Assembly: GCA_035609245.1 (NCBI GenBank)
Contig: CP141202.1
Coordinates: 186,001-250,000 of the forward strand
From: Bacteroidales bacterium MB20-C3-3
GTDB taxonomy: Bacteria > Bacteroidota > Bacteroidia > Bacteroidales > UBA932
Direction of reading: 5' to 3'
DNA length: 64,000 bases
This document shows positions 27,273 to 35,778 of the stretch, in pieces (the stretch's first letter is position 1; every line of letters starts with the position of its first letter). Below the pieces are notes generated by a model. The model was given only the letters and a program-made list of their open reading frames with translations. It was not told the DNA's origin and ran no database searches. Both the position numbers and the translations under genes were made by a program.

Positions 27273-28061
27273 ATGGATATTTTCTCTTTAGAATTCAGTA
27301 GTTTTCTTGAAGATAGCAATATTTGCTATCATATGGAAAATGAATCTCTTTTTTATCTCAATAAGGGGATGCTATGCATTAAACTAGTTCCTCTGGAAGA
27401 TTATAGTATTATTCATTATACTCCTGATTTCACCGGAAGATATATCATACTTCATCAGGATCGATGGGTTGACAGGCGTGATATTGTTAAGAGTATTATA
27501 ATGGGTTTGTCCGGTAAAAACAGAGTAATCTATGCAAGAAACACTATTCTGGAAAAAATTAACAGGGATGTGGCAGCTCAGTTTCACTCTACTCACCATC
27601 TGATTGGCTACACCAAAGCAAAATTTAACTATGGACTTAGAGATGTCTCAGATAATTCTCTGCTTGCTGTCTCTTCTTTTTCGTCATCAAGGAAGATGCT
27701 TAGGAGTGGGAGATATGTAAATTCGTACGAGTGGGTAAGATATACATCCGCTTTAGGTTTTAGAGTTGTTGGAGGGATGAGCAAAATGCTGTCACTATTT
27801 CTCAAGGAGCAAAATGTGGAAGAGGTTATGACATACTGTGATGCCGATTGGTCAAATGGAAAATCATATGAGAGCATGGGCTTTTCTTTAGAATCTAAAA
27901 CTGGAGAGATAGAATATTTCATTGATAAATTGACTTATCAGAGAACAAGCTTAAAAAAAATCCGGAGAGATGAAAAATTCAACTCTCCGGATCTATTCAA
28001 ACATAACGGCTATTTACTAAGAACCCAGGGTAACCTCAAGTTTATTGCCAGTTTCGAGTAG
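27273..28061 (+). CDS. Unknown protein resembling phage/homing endonuclease-associated domains
   Basis: A 262-residue soluble protein of unknown function. The C-terminal half (RVVGGMSKMLSLFLK, then MTYCDADWSNGKSYESMGF) resembles a region found in phage-type endonucleases and unnamed Bacteroidota proteins, where GGxSKL and YxDxRWSxGxxYxxxGF are the landmarks. No GIY-YIG or HNH nuclease motif is visible in the first half. The ATG at 27273 is preferred over a TTG at 27243. It reads toward clpC and its end overlaps the clpC 3' end by 45 bases. Activity unassigned. Confidence 0.65.
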   Translation: MDIFSLEFSSFLEDSNICYHMENESLFYLNKGMLCIKLVPLEDYSIIHYTPDFTGRYIILHQDRWVDRRDIVKSIIMGLSGKNRVIYARNTILEKINRDVAAQFHSTHHLIGYTKAKFNYGLRDVSDNSLLAVSSFSSSRKMLRSGRYVNSYEWVRYTSALGFRVVGGMSKMLSLFLKEQNVEEVMTYCDADWSNGKSYESMGFSLESKTGEIEYFIDKLTYQRTSLKKIRRDEKFNSPDLFKHNGYLLRTQGNLKFIASFE

Positions 28062-30542
28062 TTTCTCATCTTTCACTACATCAATTCTCAGCCTGTCACC
28101 TTGCTTGAATCTTCCACTGATAATTGCCTCTGCTACCAAATCTTCCAGATTTCTCTGTATTGCTCTTTTAAGAGGTCTAGCTCCAAATTGAGGATCATAT
28201 CCCTCTTCAGCTACAAATTTCTTTGCTTCATCAGTTATATCAAGTTTGTAGCCGGCCAAATCAATCCTTTTAAGGAGATCGTCAAGTTCAATATCAATTA
28301 TTTTACACAAGTCTTCTCGTCCAAGAGTGTTGAAGAGTATCTGCTCATCAAGTCTGTTCAGAAATTCGGGAGAGAATGTTTTCTTAAGAGCTTTTTCGAT
28401 AATATGTTTGGTATTGTCGTTAATATTTCTCTTTGTAGCATTCGAGAATCCCAGACCGGCTCCAAAATCCTTGACCTCTCTGCTGCCAATGTTTGATGTC
28501 ATAATCATGAGAGTATTTCTGAAATCAATATGTCTTCCGTTACTGTCAGTAAGTCTTCCCTCATCCATCACTTGCAGAAGAAGATTAAAAATATCCGGGT
28601 GGGCCTTTTCAATTTCGTCAAGAAGAACAACTGAATATGGTCTTCTTCTTACCTTTTCACTTAACTGACCACCCTCTTCATATCCAACATAGCCCGGGGG
28701 AGCTCCAATCAGCCTGCTTACTGCGAATTTCTCCATATATTCGCTCATATCAATTCTAATTAGATTATCAACCGAGTCAAACAGGTATTCAGTTAGTATT
28801 TTGGCAAGTTGAGTCTTTCCAACACCGGTGGGTCCAAGAAACAGGAAGCTCCCTATAGGTTTGTTGGGATCCTTTAGTCCTGCTCTGTTACGCTGAATAG
28901 CTTTTACGACTTTGTCAACGGCATCGTCTTGGCCAATTAACCTCTTTTTAAGATTCACTCCCATTTTGGCAAGTTTATCTCCCTCTTTTTCAGCTAACTT
29001 ATGTATTGGGACGCTTGTTATCATCGAGAGAACTTCTGCAACATCGTTCTCGTCAACAAGCTGGGGATGAAGATTTTGTTCTTCATTCCATGCTTTTTGA
29101 GCAAGTTCAAGCTCTTCTAGTTTTTGTTTTTCAAGATCTCTTAGTTGGGCGGCCTTTTCAAATTGGCTATTGCTTACAGCCAGCCTTTTTTCAGTTTTTA
29201 TAGGTTCAATCTCCTTTTCAATTGCAGAGATAAAATCTGGAACCTTAAGATGCATAAGGTGAACTCTGGATCCGGCTTCATCCAGAGCATCAATAGCTTT
29301 GTCAGGCAGACATCTGTCTGTGACATATCTCTGGGATAATCTGATACATGCTATGAGAGCCTCATCGGTGTATTTTACATTATGGTGCTTCTCATATCTC
29401 TCTTTTATGTTCTGTAGTATTATATGAGTCTCATCAAAGTTGGTGGGTTCAACCATTATTTTTTGAAACCTTCTCTCTAATGCCCCGTCTTTTTCAATAA
29501 ACTCACGGTACTCATCAAGTGTTGTTGCTCCAATACACTGAATCTCTCCCCTCGCTAAGGCAGGTTTAAGCATGTTTGCGGCATCAAGAGAACCAGAGGC
29601 ACCTCCTGCTCCAACAAGCGTGTGAAGTTCGTCTATGAAAAGAATAATGTTGGGATTTTTTGTCAATTCATTCAGGATTGACTTCATTCTCTCCTCAAAT
29701 TGACCTCTGTATTTTGTCCCTGCTACAATTGAACCAATATCAAGTGATATAATTCTTTTATTCAGAAGAACTCTGGAGACCTTTCTCTGTGCTATTCTCA
29801 ATGCGAGACCTTCCGCAATTGCAGATTTTCCTACTCCAGGTTCTCCTATCAAAACAGGGTTGTTCTTCTTTCTTCTGCCTAAAATCTGAGCCAGCCGTTC
29901 TATCTCTTTATCTCTGCCTACCACTGGGTCTAGTTTCGCTTCAAGTGCAGCTGATGTAAGATCAAATCCAAAACTGTCAAGAACCGGAGTGTCAGAAGTT
30001 GATTTTACTGCTCTGGCTGATTTAATTTTGGAATCTGCTTCGTTTTCATTATTTACATTATCATATATCTCACCATCAAATTGGGATCCTGATATCGGTT
30101 TTGCTGAGTCTTTGCCCTTTAATATTCCCTGTACTCTATCATAAGACAGGTTAAACTCTTTTAGGATTGGTATTGAAACCCCCTCATCGCTTCTTAATAT
30201 TGCGAGAAAAAGATGAAGAGGGCCTGGTTTGGATTCCTTCAGAGATCGTGCCTCCAGGTACATTATCTTAAGTGAATTCTCGGCACCTTTAGATAAATTA
30301 ATTTTATCTGCCTGATCATATGGAACCATCTGGCCATTTTTTAACTGCCCTTCAATCTTTACTTTAAGATCTTTATAGTCTATTCCAAAATTCATTATTA
30401 TCTCAAAAGCAGCATTGTCCTGATGCCTGATTATTCCTAAAATCAGATGGTCAACACTTATTGTGTAGCTGCCCATTCGCATGGCCTCTTCTCTGCTGTA
30501 AGAGATTATTTCATTTAGTTCGTTGGAAAGTATAAGATTCAT
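28017..30542 (-). CDS. clpC: ATP-dependent Clp protease ATP-binding subunit ClpC
   Basis: AAA+ unfoldase that feeds substrates to ClpP, 841 residues. Domains: N-terminal Clp_N double repeat (about 1-145), AAA module 1 with GEPGVGKSAIA and IDELHTLVGAGG, a UvrB/C-type middle coiled coil (about 415-480, as in ClpC), AAA module 2 with GPTGVGKTQLA and LLDEIEKAHPD, and a C-terminal ClpB_D2-small domain. The ATG at 30542 (MNLILSNELNE) is preferred to 30566. Divergent from gyrA. No clpP in the window. Confidence 0.96.
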   Translation of the reverse strand: MNLILSNELNEIISYSREEAMRMGSYTISVDHLILGIIRHQDNAAFEIIMNFGIDYKDLKVKIEGQLKNGQMVPYDQADKINLSKGAENSLKIMYLEARSLKESKPGPLHLFLAILRSDEGVSIPILKEFNLSYDRVQGILKGKDSAKPISGSQFDGEIYDNVNNENEADSKIKSARAVKSTSDTPVLDSFGFDLTSAALEAKLDPVVGRDKEIERLAQILGRRKKNNPVLIGEPGVGKSAIAEGLALRIAQRKVSRVLLNKRIISLDIGSIVAGTKYRGQFEERMKSILNELTKNPNIILFIDELHTLVGAGGASGSLDAANMLKPALARGEIQCIGATTLDEYREFIEKDGALERRFQKIMVEPTNFDETHIILQNIKERYEKHHNVKYTDEALIACIRLSQRYVTDRCLPDKAIDALDEAGSRVHLMHLKVPDFISAIEKEIEPIKTEKRLAVSNSQFEKAAQLRDLEKQKLEELELAQKAWNEEQNLHPQLVDENDVAEVLSMITSVPIHKLAEKEGDKLAKMGVNLKKRLIGQDDAVDKVVKAIQRNRAGLKDPNKPIGSFLFLGPTGVGKTQLAKILTEYLFDSVDNLIRIDMSEYMEKFAVSRLIGAPPGYVGYEEGGQLSEKVRRRPYSVVLLDEIEKAHPDIFNLLLQVMDEGRLTDSNGRHIDFRNTLMIMTSNIGSREVKDFGAGLGFSNATKRNINDNTKHIIEKALKKTFSPEFLNRLDEQILFNTLGREDLCKIIDIELDDLLKRIDLAGYKLDITDEAKKFVAEEGYDPQFGARPLKRAIQRNLEDLVAEAIISGRFKQGDRLRIDVVKDEKLLETGNKLEVTLGS

Positions 30543-30563
30543 TTTGATTTGTGAAATTATTTG

Positions 30564-30571
30564 CAAATTTA
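30564..30571 (-). promoter_or_regulatory. -7 box of clpC
   Basis: TAAATTTG on the minus strand matches TAnnTTTG, 22 bases before the preferred clpC ATG at 30542. If used, it places the upstream ATG at 30566 inside the promoter and so supports the shorter start. Confidence 0.42.
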
Positions 30572-30597
30572 CTCAATTTAGACAAATAGAATTTCAA

Positions 30598-30629
30598 TTT
30601 GTTCAATCTATTTTTTATTCCTAATTTTA
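30598..30629 (+). promoter_or_regulatory. Promoter of gyrA
   Basis: TTTG at 30598-30601, 20-base spacer, TAATTTTA at 30622-30629 (seven of eight positions of TAnnTTTG), 35 bases before the gyrA start. Confidence 0.45.
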
Positions 30630-30663
30630 CACCTCTTTTTTTAAAAGGAAAGTTGAAGATATA

Positions 30664-33156
30664 ATGATACAAGAATCTGAAAACAACCAAAGAATAATCA
30701 AAATTAACATAGAGGACGAGATGAAAAGCGCTTACATCGATTATTCGATGTCTGTGATTGTCTCTCGTGCCCTTCCGGATGTTAGAGATGGACTAAAACC
30801 TGTTCACAGAAGGGTCCTTTACGGCATGTCTGAATTGGGTCTTACATCAGGTGCCTCTTACAAAAAGTCCGCCCGTATTGTGGGAGAGGTACTGGGAAAA
30901 TTCCACCCTCACGGGGACTCAAGTGTTTATGAGGCAATGGTTAGGATGGCCCAGGAGTGGAGTATGAGATACATGCTTGTTGATGGTCAGGGTAACTTTG
31001 GCTCAATTGACGGTGACTCTGCTGCGGCAATGAGGTATACCGAGGCCAGGTTTAAAAAGATTGCGGAGGAGGTACTGGCAGACCTTGAAAAAAACACAGT
31101 TGATTTTAAACTGAATTTTGACGACTCTCTTCAGGAGCCAACCGTTTTGCCTGCAAAGGCTCCTCTTTTATTACTAAATGGTGCTTCCGGAATTGCTGTA
31201 GGTATGGCAACAAATATGCCTCCTCATAATTTATCGGAGGTGGTGGATGCAATATCGGCATATATAGATAATAATGAAATCTCCACTGAGGAGCTTTTAC
31301 AATATATAAAGGGACCCGATTTCCCTACAGGAGGTACAATTTTAGGGATGCAGGGGATCAAAGATGCTTTTGAGACAGGCAGGGGAAGAGTGGTAGTGAG
31401 AGCTAAATCAGAAATTGAGGTATCAGAAAGTGGCAGAGAGACTATTGTTATTTCCGAGATACCTTACATGGTTAACAAGAGGGAGTTAATTGAAAAAATT
31501 GCTGAACTTGTTGAGGAGAAGAGAGTTGAGGGCATAGCGTATATAAATGACGAAAGTGACAGAAGGGGAATGCGCATAGTGATTAAGCTAAAGATAGGAG
31601 CAGTTGCCAATGTAATTCTCAATACTCTCTATAAATACACACAACTCCAGTCTAGTTTCTCTGTAAATAATATTGCATTAGTTGACGGAAGGCCGAGAAT
31701 GCTTAATTTAAAACAGCTTATTAAGTATTTTGTACGCCACAGGCATGATGTTGTTATCAGGAGAGCAAAATTTGAACTGGAACAGGCAGAGAAGAGAGCT
31801 CATATTCTTGAGGCACTTCTTAAAGCGCTGGATCATATTGATGAAATAATCAGACTGATAAGAGAATCTAAAACCGTTGACGAGGCAAAAAACAGACTTA
31901 TTGAAAGGTTTGCTTTTTCTGAAATTCAGGCAACAGCAATTGTTGAGATGAGATTAAGGCAGTTAACTGGTCTTGAGCGCTCCAAACTTCAGGCAGAATA
32001 TGATGAACTTGTTAAGTTGATTAATCACCTTAATGAGGTTCTGGCAGATCTCTCTCTGCAGATGCAAATCATTAAAGATGAATTGGCAGATTTAAAAGCA
32101 AGATTTGGTGATAACAGACGGACAGAGATTCAACCATCTGCAGAAGATTTTAATCCTGAAGATTTCTATCCAAACGAAGATGTCGTTATTACCATTTCTC
32201 ACCTGGGATATATAAAACGCACTCCACTTGCTGAATATAGAATTCAGAACAGGGGAGGAGTTGGGGCAAAAGGCAGTACAACCCGCGAAGAGGATTTCAT
32301 ACAGCATATTTATGTTGCAAACATGCACAGTACAATGCTGTTCTTTACTCAAAAAGGTAAATGTTTCTGGCTTAAGGTTTACGAAATTCCTGAAGGGACT
32401 AAGGCCTCCAAAGGAAGAGCTATCCAGAATGTTCTTAATATTGATCCGGACGATAAGGTTAAGGCATACATTAATGTCGGTAAATTAAATGATGATGAAT
32501 ATATTAATTCAAACTTCATAATACTGGCTACCAAGAGGGGAGTTGTAAAGAAGACCTCTCTTGAAGCCTACTCAAGACCCAGGACTAATGGCGTTAATGC
32601 AATTACAATCAGGGAAAATGACGAATTACTGGAAGCTGTGCTTACTAATGGTAAGTGTGAAATACTATTGGCTGCAAGAGGTGGAAAGTGTGTCAGATTT
32701 AATGAAGAGGATGTAAGAGCCATAGGCAGAACTGCTTCCGGGGTTAGAGGAATCAACATATCAGAGGATGATGAAGTAATTGGTATGATTTGTGTAGATA
32801 TCCTAAACAAAGAGACGGAAAAGAGGCATATTCTGGTAGTTAGTGAAAATGGATATGGAAAGAGATCTGATCTGGATGACTACAGAATAACCAGCAGGGG
32901 AGCTAAAGGCGTTAAGACGATAAATATTACAGAGAAAACGGGTTCTTTGATAGCAATAAAAGATGTTACGGATGAAAATGATCTTATGATTATCAATAAA
33001 TCCGGAATTACCATCAGAGTTGCGGTTGCCGATATAAGGGTTGCAGGTAGGGCTACTCAGGGAGTGAAGCTCATTAATCTCAGAGAGGGAGATATGATTG
33101 CAGCTGTCTGTCGGGTTAATAAAAGTGAAGACAAACCTGTAGAAACCGAAGAATAA
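30664..33156 (+). CDS. gyrA: DNA gyrase subunit A
   Basis: DNA-cleaving subunit of gyrase, which introduces negative supercoils with GyrB. The 830 residues are full length. Seen: [27 protein letters not shown] at the N-terminus, the quinolone-resistance region with [10 protein letters not shown] at 81-90 (Ser86 and Glu90 at the positions equivalent to E. coli 83 and 87, Ser being the sensitive form), catalytic Tyr125 in RYTEARF, and C-terminal beta-pinwheel blades with the GyrA box-like [11 protein letters not shown] secreted TPR gene follows by 37 bases. Confidence 0.97.
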   Translation: MIQESENNQRIIKINIEDEMKSAYIDYSMSVIVSRALPDVRDGLKPVHRRVLYGMSELGLTSGASYKKSARIVGEVLGKFHPHGDSSVYEAMVRMAQEWSMRYMLVDGQGNFGSIDGDSAAAMRYTEARFKKIAEEVLADLEKNTVDFKLNFDDSLQEPTVLPAKAPLLLLNGASGIAVGMATNMPPHNLSEVVDAISAYIDNNEISTEELLQYIKGPDFPTGGTILGMQGIKDAFETGRGRVVVRAKSEIEVSESGRETIVISEIPYMVNKRELIEKIAELVEEKRVEGIAYINDESDRRGMRIVIKLKIGAVANVILNTLYKYTQLQSSFSVNNIALVDGRPRMLNLKQLIKYFVRHRHDVVIRRAKFELEQAEKRAHILEALLKALDHIDEIIRLIRESKTVDEAKNRLIERFAFSEIQATAIVEMRLRQLTGLERSKLQAEYDELVKLINHLNEVLADLSLQMQIIKDELADLKARFGDNRRTEIQPSAEDFNPEDFYPNEDVVITISHLGYIKRTPLAEYRIQNRGGVGAKGSTTREEDFIQHIYVANMHSTMLFFTQKGKCFWLKVYEIPEGTKASKGRAIQNVLNIDPDDKVKAYINVGKLNDDEYINSNFIILATKRGVVKKTSLEAYSRPRTNGVNAITIRENDELLEAVLTNGKCEILLAARGGKCVRFNEEDVRAIGRTASGVRGINISEDDEVIGMICVDILNKETEKRHILVVSENGYGKRSDLDDYRITSRGAKGVKTINITEKTGSLIAIKDVTDENDLMIINKSGITIRVAVADIRVAGRATQGVKLINLREGDMIAAVCRVNKSEDKPVETEE

Positions 33157-33193
33157 ATAATTATTTAAGATTAATCAAATTTTCGAAATTCAA

Positions 33194-34507
33194 ATGAAAA
33201 AATTATTACTTGCCCTTTCATTGATACTTTCTATCTCGTTGGGCGCACAGAACAAAGACGCAGAAAAGGGGATAAAGGACTTGGAAAAAGCACAAAAAGA
33301 TGCAGCCAATCCTAAAAAGGCCACTAATCCTGCAACCTGGTTAAAAGTTTCCGATGCGTACGCAACTATCTATGACGCTCCAATTAAGTCAATTTGGCTG
33401 GGTGCATCTCAGCTGGAGCTTAAGGTAATTCTAAAAGATCAAAGGATTCTATCATCAGAAGCTAAATCTGTAAACGGAGTTCCTTACAATATCGATACCT
33501 ATTCAGATAAGGATCTTTATTATGGACAAGATGGTACTCTTGCTGCATGGGTGGTTACAAAGCCATACCTTGGAGGAGACTTACTTAAACTGGCTATGGA
33601 GTCACTTGATAAAGCTGCAGAGACTGCAAACGGATCAAAGAACAAAGATATTGCTGAGAGGTTAACTCTTATGAAAGGACGCTACTTTAACGAAGGTATG
33701 AATAGCTACACTTTGGGAGATTTCAAAGCTGCATCATTAAATTTTGAAGAGGCAGCCAAAATCAGCGTTAACCCACTGGTAAATGCACCGGATACTACAA
33801 TTATGTATTATGCAGGTATTACTGCAAATATGTATGGAGATTCAGACAGAGCTATCAAGTTTTTTGAAATGTCTCTTGCCAATAACTTTGATTCAAAAGG
33901 TGATTTGTTTTCCAATCTTTCAGAGTCATACAAAAAATCCGGTAATCTTGAGAAGGCAAAAGATGTTCTTTTGGCAGGTTTTACAAAATATCCTTTGAAC
34001 CAAAGCATTCTTGTTTCTCTTATTAACATCTATCTTGAAACTAATGATGATCCAAATAAAGTTTTAGATTTGATAAGAAAAGCTCAGGAGAACGAGCCAA
34101 AGAACGCTTCACTCTATTACGCAGAAGGAAATGTTTGGAAAAAACTTGACAACATTGAGAAGGCAATTGAATGCTATAAGAAGTCTGTTGATGTAGATCC
34201 AAACTATGTATTTGGTTCATTTGCAGTTGGAACAACATATTATGATAAGGCTGTTGATATACAGACAAAGGCTGCAGACGAGATGGACGACAAGAAATAC
34301 GAGGCTATGGTAAAACAACTTGAAGAGTATCTTGAACTTTCAATTGCTCCTTTTGAAAATGCATTCAATACAGCTCAGGATCAGGACATAAAAGCAATCG
34401 TTGCAGAGTACCTGAAGAACATTTACTTCCGTTTCCGTGAAAAAGGAGATAGCTTTATGGAGGGCTATAAGAAATACAACGCAATATTTGAAGCTAATAA
34501 GCAATAG
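33194..34507 (+). CDS. Exported TPR-repeat protein
   Basis: Predicted periplasmic protein of 437 residues with a signal peptide ending SISLGAQ (about residue 21). From about residue 150 it carries several tetratricopeptide units, for example YYAGITANMYGDSDRAIKFFEMSL, NLSESYKKSGNLEKAKDVLL and YYAEGNVWKKLDNIEKAIECYKKSV. TPR units form scaffolds for protein contacts; the partner is unknown. It follows gyrA by 37 bases and may share its transcript; a terminator lies just downstream. Confidence 0.8.
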   Translation: MKKLLLALSLILSISLGAQNKDAEKGIKDLEKAQKDAANPKKATNPATWLKVSDAYATIYDAPIKSIWLGASQLELKVILKDQRILSSEAKSVNGVPYNIDTYSDKDLYYGQDGTLAAWVVTKPYLGGDLLKLAMESLDKAAETANGSKNKDIAERLTLMKGRYFNEGMNSYTLGDFKAASLNFEEAAKISVNPLVNAPDTTIMYYAGITANMYGDSDRAIKFFEMSLANNFDSKGDLFSNLSESYKKSGNLEKAKDVLLAGFTKYPLNQSILVSLINIYLETNDDPNKVLDLIRKAQENEPKNASLYYAEGNVWKKLDNIEKAIECYKKSVDVDPNYVFGSFAVGTTYYDKAVDIQTKAADEMDDKKYEAMVKQLEEYLELSIAPFENAFNTAQDQDIKAIVAEYLKNIYFRFREKGDSFMEGYKKYNAIFEANKQ

Positions 34508-34532
34508 TATTTACAAGTAAATATTTCAGAAG

Positions 34533-34572
34533 GAGGCCGACTGAAAGCAATTTTTAGTTGGTCTCTTTTTTT
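34533..34572 (+). terminator. Terminator after the TPR gene
   Basis: Ten-base-pair RNA stem, GAGGCCGACT with AGTTGGTCTC (two G-U pairs), 13-base loop, followed by a run of T. It ends the gyrA-TPR transcription unit. Confidence 0.75.
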
Positions 34573-34585
34573 CTTGTATAATAAT

Positions 34586-35689
34586 TTAGTCTATTTTCTC
34601 AGTTAGTTTTTGAACAAGTTTAAAGTTCGAAAAGAACTCTCTTGCGAATACCCTTATAACAGTGTAAGCAGGAATTGCTACAAGCATGCCAATAATGCCG
34701 CCAATACTTGAGGCAATAAGGATTACAATAAAAATTTCCAGAGGATGGGCCTGAACACTATTTGAATATATGTAAGGTTGAAAGAGAAAAACATCAATCA
34801 TATGTGTAACAAAGAATATCATTCCCAGAGTAAATATCATAACACCCGCATCAGGAATATTTAAACCTATGTCAGTCATAGAAATCAGCACACCTATTAT
34901 TCCTCCCAACCACGGTCCTATGTATGGAATGACATTCAATATCCCCGAAACTAACCCTAGAATGATAGCCATTGAAAAGTGTACACCCCCAATAAAATAG
35001 AGGCCAAATCCATTTAAAATTGTGATTAATACCGTCTCAAGAGAGATACCAATAAAATATCTGGCCAGAAGATTGAAAATTGATTCAAGTGCACGCTTAA
35101 CATTACTCTCATATTTATCAGGAAATAAAGCAAGAACCATATTTGAAAACATCTCCTGCTCTTTGAGGAAAAAGAAAGTGATAAAAGAGACTACAAAAAC
35201 ACCAATAGCAAAATCAAAGAGAAAAGATGTAATTGATGTAAAAAAATTAGTTAAGGTCTCGGCGTTAATTAAGTTTTGGAACTCTTTGAAAATTATGTCC
35301 TCTATTTTAAAGTTTGAGGAGAGTCCGGGAAAAGTTTCCAGCATATAGCTGTTAAAATTTGCAAGCGGTTCACTGATCTTTTCATTAAGAGTATCCATAT
35401 TCATGGAACTGACAGTTGAAATTAAATCTCCTGCAAGTGGGGCGATAAAGAAGAAAAAGCTGAAAAATATACCAAGAAGAGAGATCAAAGTTACTGAAGC
35501 GGTCACATTCTGAGGAAGAGTGTGACCTTTTATCCTGATTTTTGACATATAAATCATTAATGGCTTGCCAATTAATGAAAGTACTGCAGAAATAAGAATG
35601 TAAATTAATATGTCTGCAAAAAACCAGGCAAGAAATGCAATAATAACAGCACCTGCTATACCTGCTATATATTTAGCCAATTTATTCAT
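34586..35689 (-). CDS. AI-2E family permease (PerM/YhhT-like)
   Basis: Inner membrane protein of about 367 residues with seven to eight hydrophobic segments, including long hydrophobic stretches at the N-terminus (IAGIAGAVIIAFLAWFFADIL) and the family pattern GVLNVIPYIGPWLGGIIG near residue 260. Substrate unknown; members of the family have been linked to autoinducer-2 export and sodium-proton exchange. The ATG at 35689 is preferred to 35707 because a TAnnTTTG box overlaps the latter. Divergent from the S46 peptidase gene. Confidence 0.85.
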   Translation of the reverse strand: MNKLAKYIAGIAGAVIIAFLAWFFADILIYILISAVLSLIGKPLMIYMSKIRIKGHTLPQNVTASVTLISLLGIFFSFFFFIAPLAGDLISTVSSMNMDTLNEKISEPLANFNSYMLETFPGLSSNFKIEDIIFKEFQNLINAETLTNFFTSITSFLFDFAIGVFVVSFITFFFLKEQEMFSNMVLALFPDKYESNVKRALESIFNLLARYFIGISLETVLITILNGFGLYFIGGVHFSMAIILGLVSGILNVIPYIGPWLGGIIGVLISMTDIGLNIPDAGVMIFTLGMIFFVTHMIDVFLFQPYIYSNSVQAHPLEIFIVILIASSIGGIIGMLVAIPAYTVIRVFAREFFSNFKLVQKLTEKID

Positions 35690-35704
35690 AAACTCACTTT
35701 TCTT

Positions 35705-35712
35705 CAAAAGTA
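35705..35712 (-). promoter_or_regulatory. -7 box of the AI-2E family permease gene
   Basis: TACTTTTG on the minus strand, a full TAnnTTTG match, overlapping the first possible ATG (35707) and lying 16-23 bases before the next one at 35689. It therefore decides the start in favour of 35689 if functional. Confidence 0.38.
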
Positions 35713-35723
35713 AGAAAATTTCG

Positions 35724-35731
35724 TAAGTTTG
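35724..35731 (+). promoter_or_regulatory. -7 box of the S46 peptidase gene
   Basis: TAAGTTTG, a full TAnnTTTG match, 48 bases before the start at 35779. No clear -33 box. Confidence 0.38.
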
Positions 35732-35778
35732 TAATTAGCGAAACAAGCATAATAATAATTTATAACTAATATTAAAAG

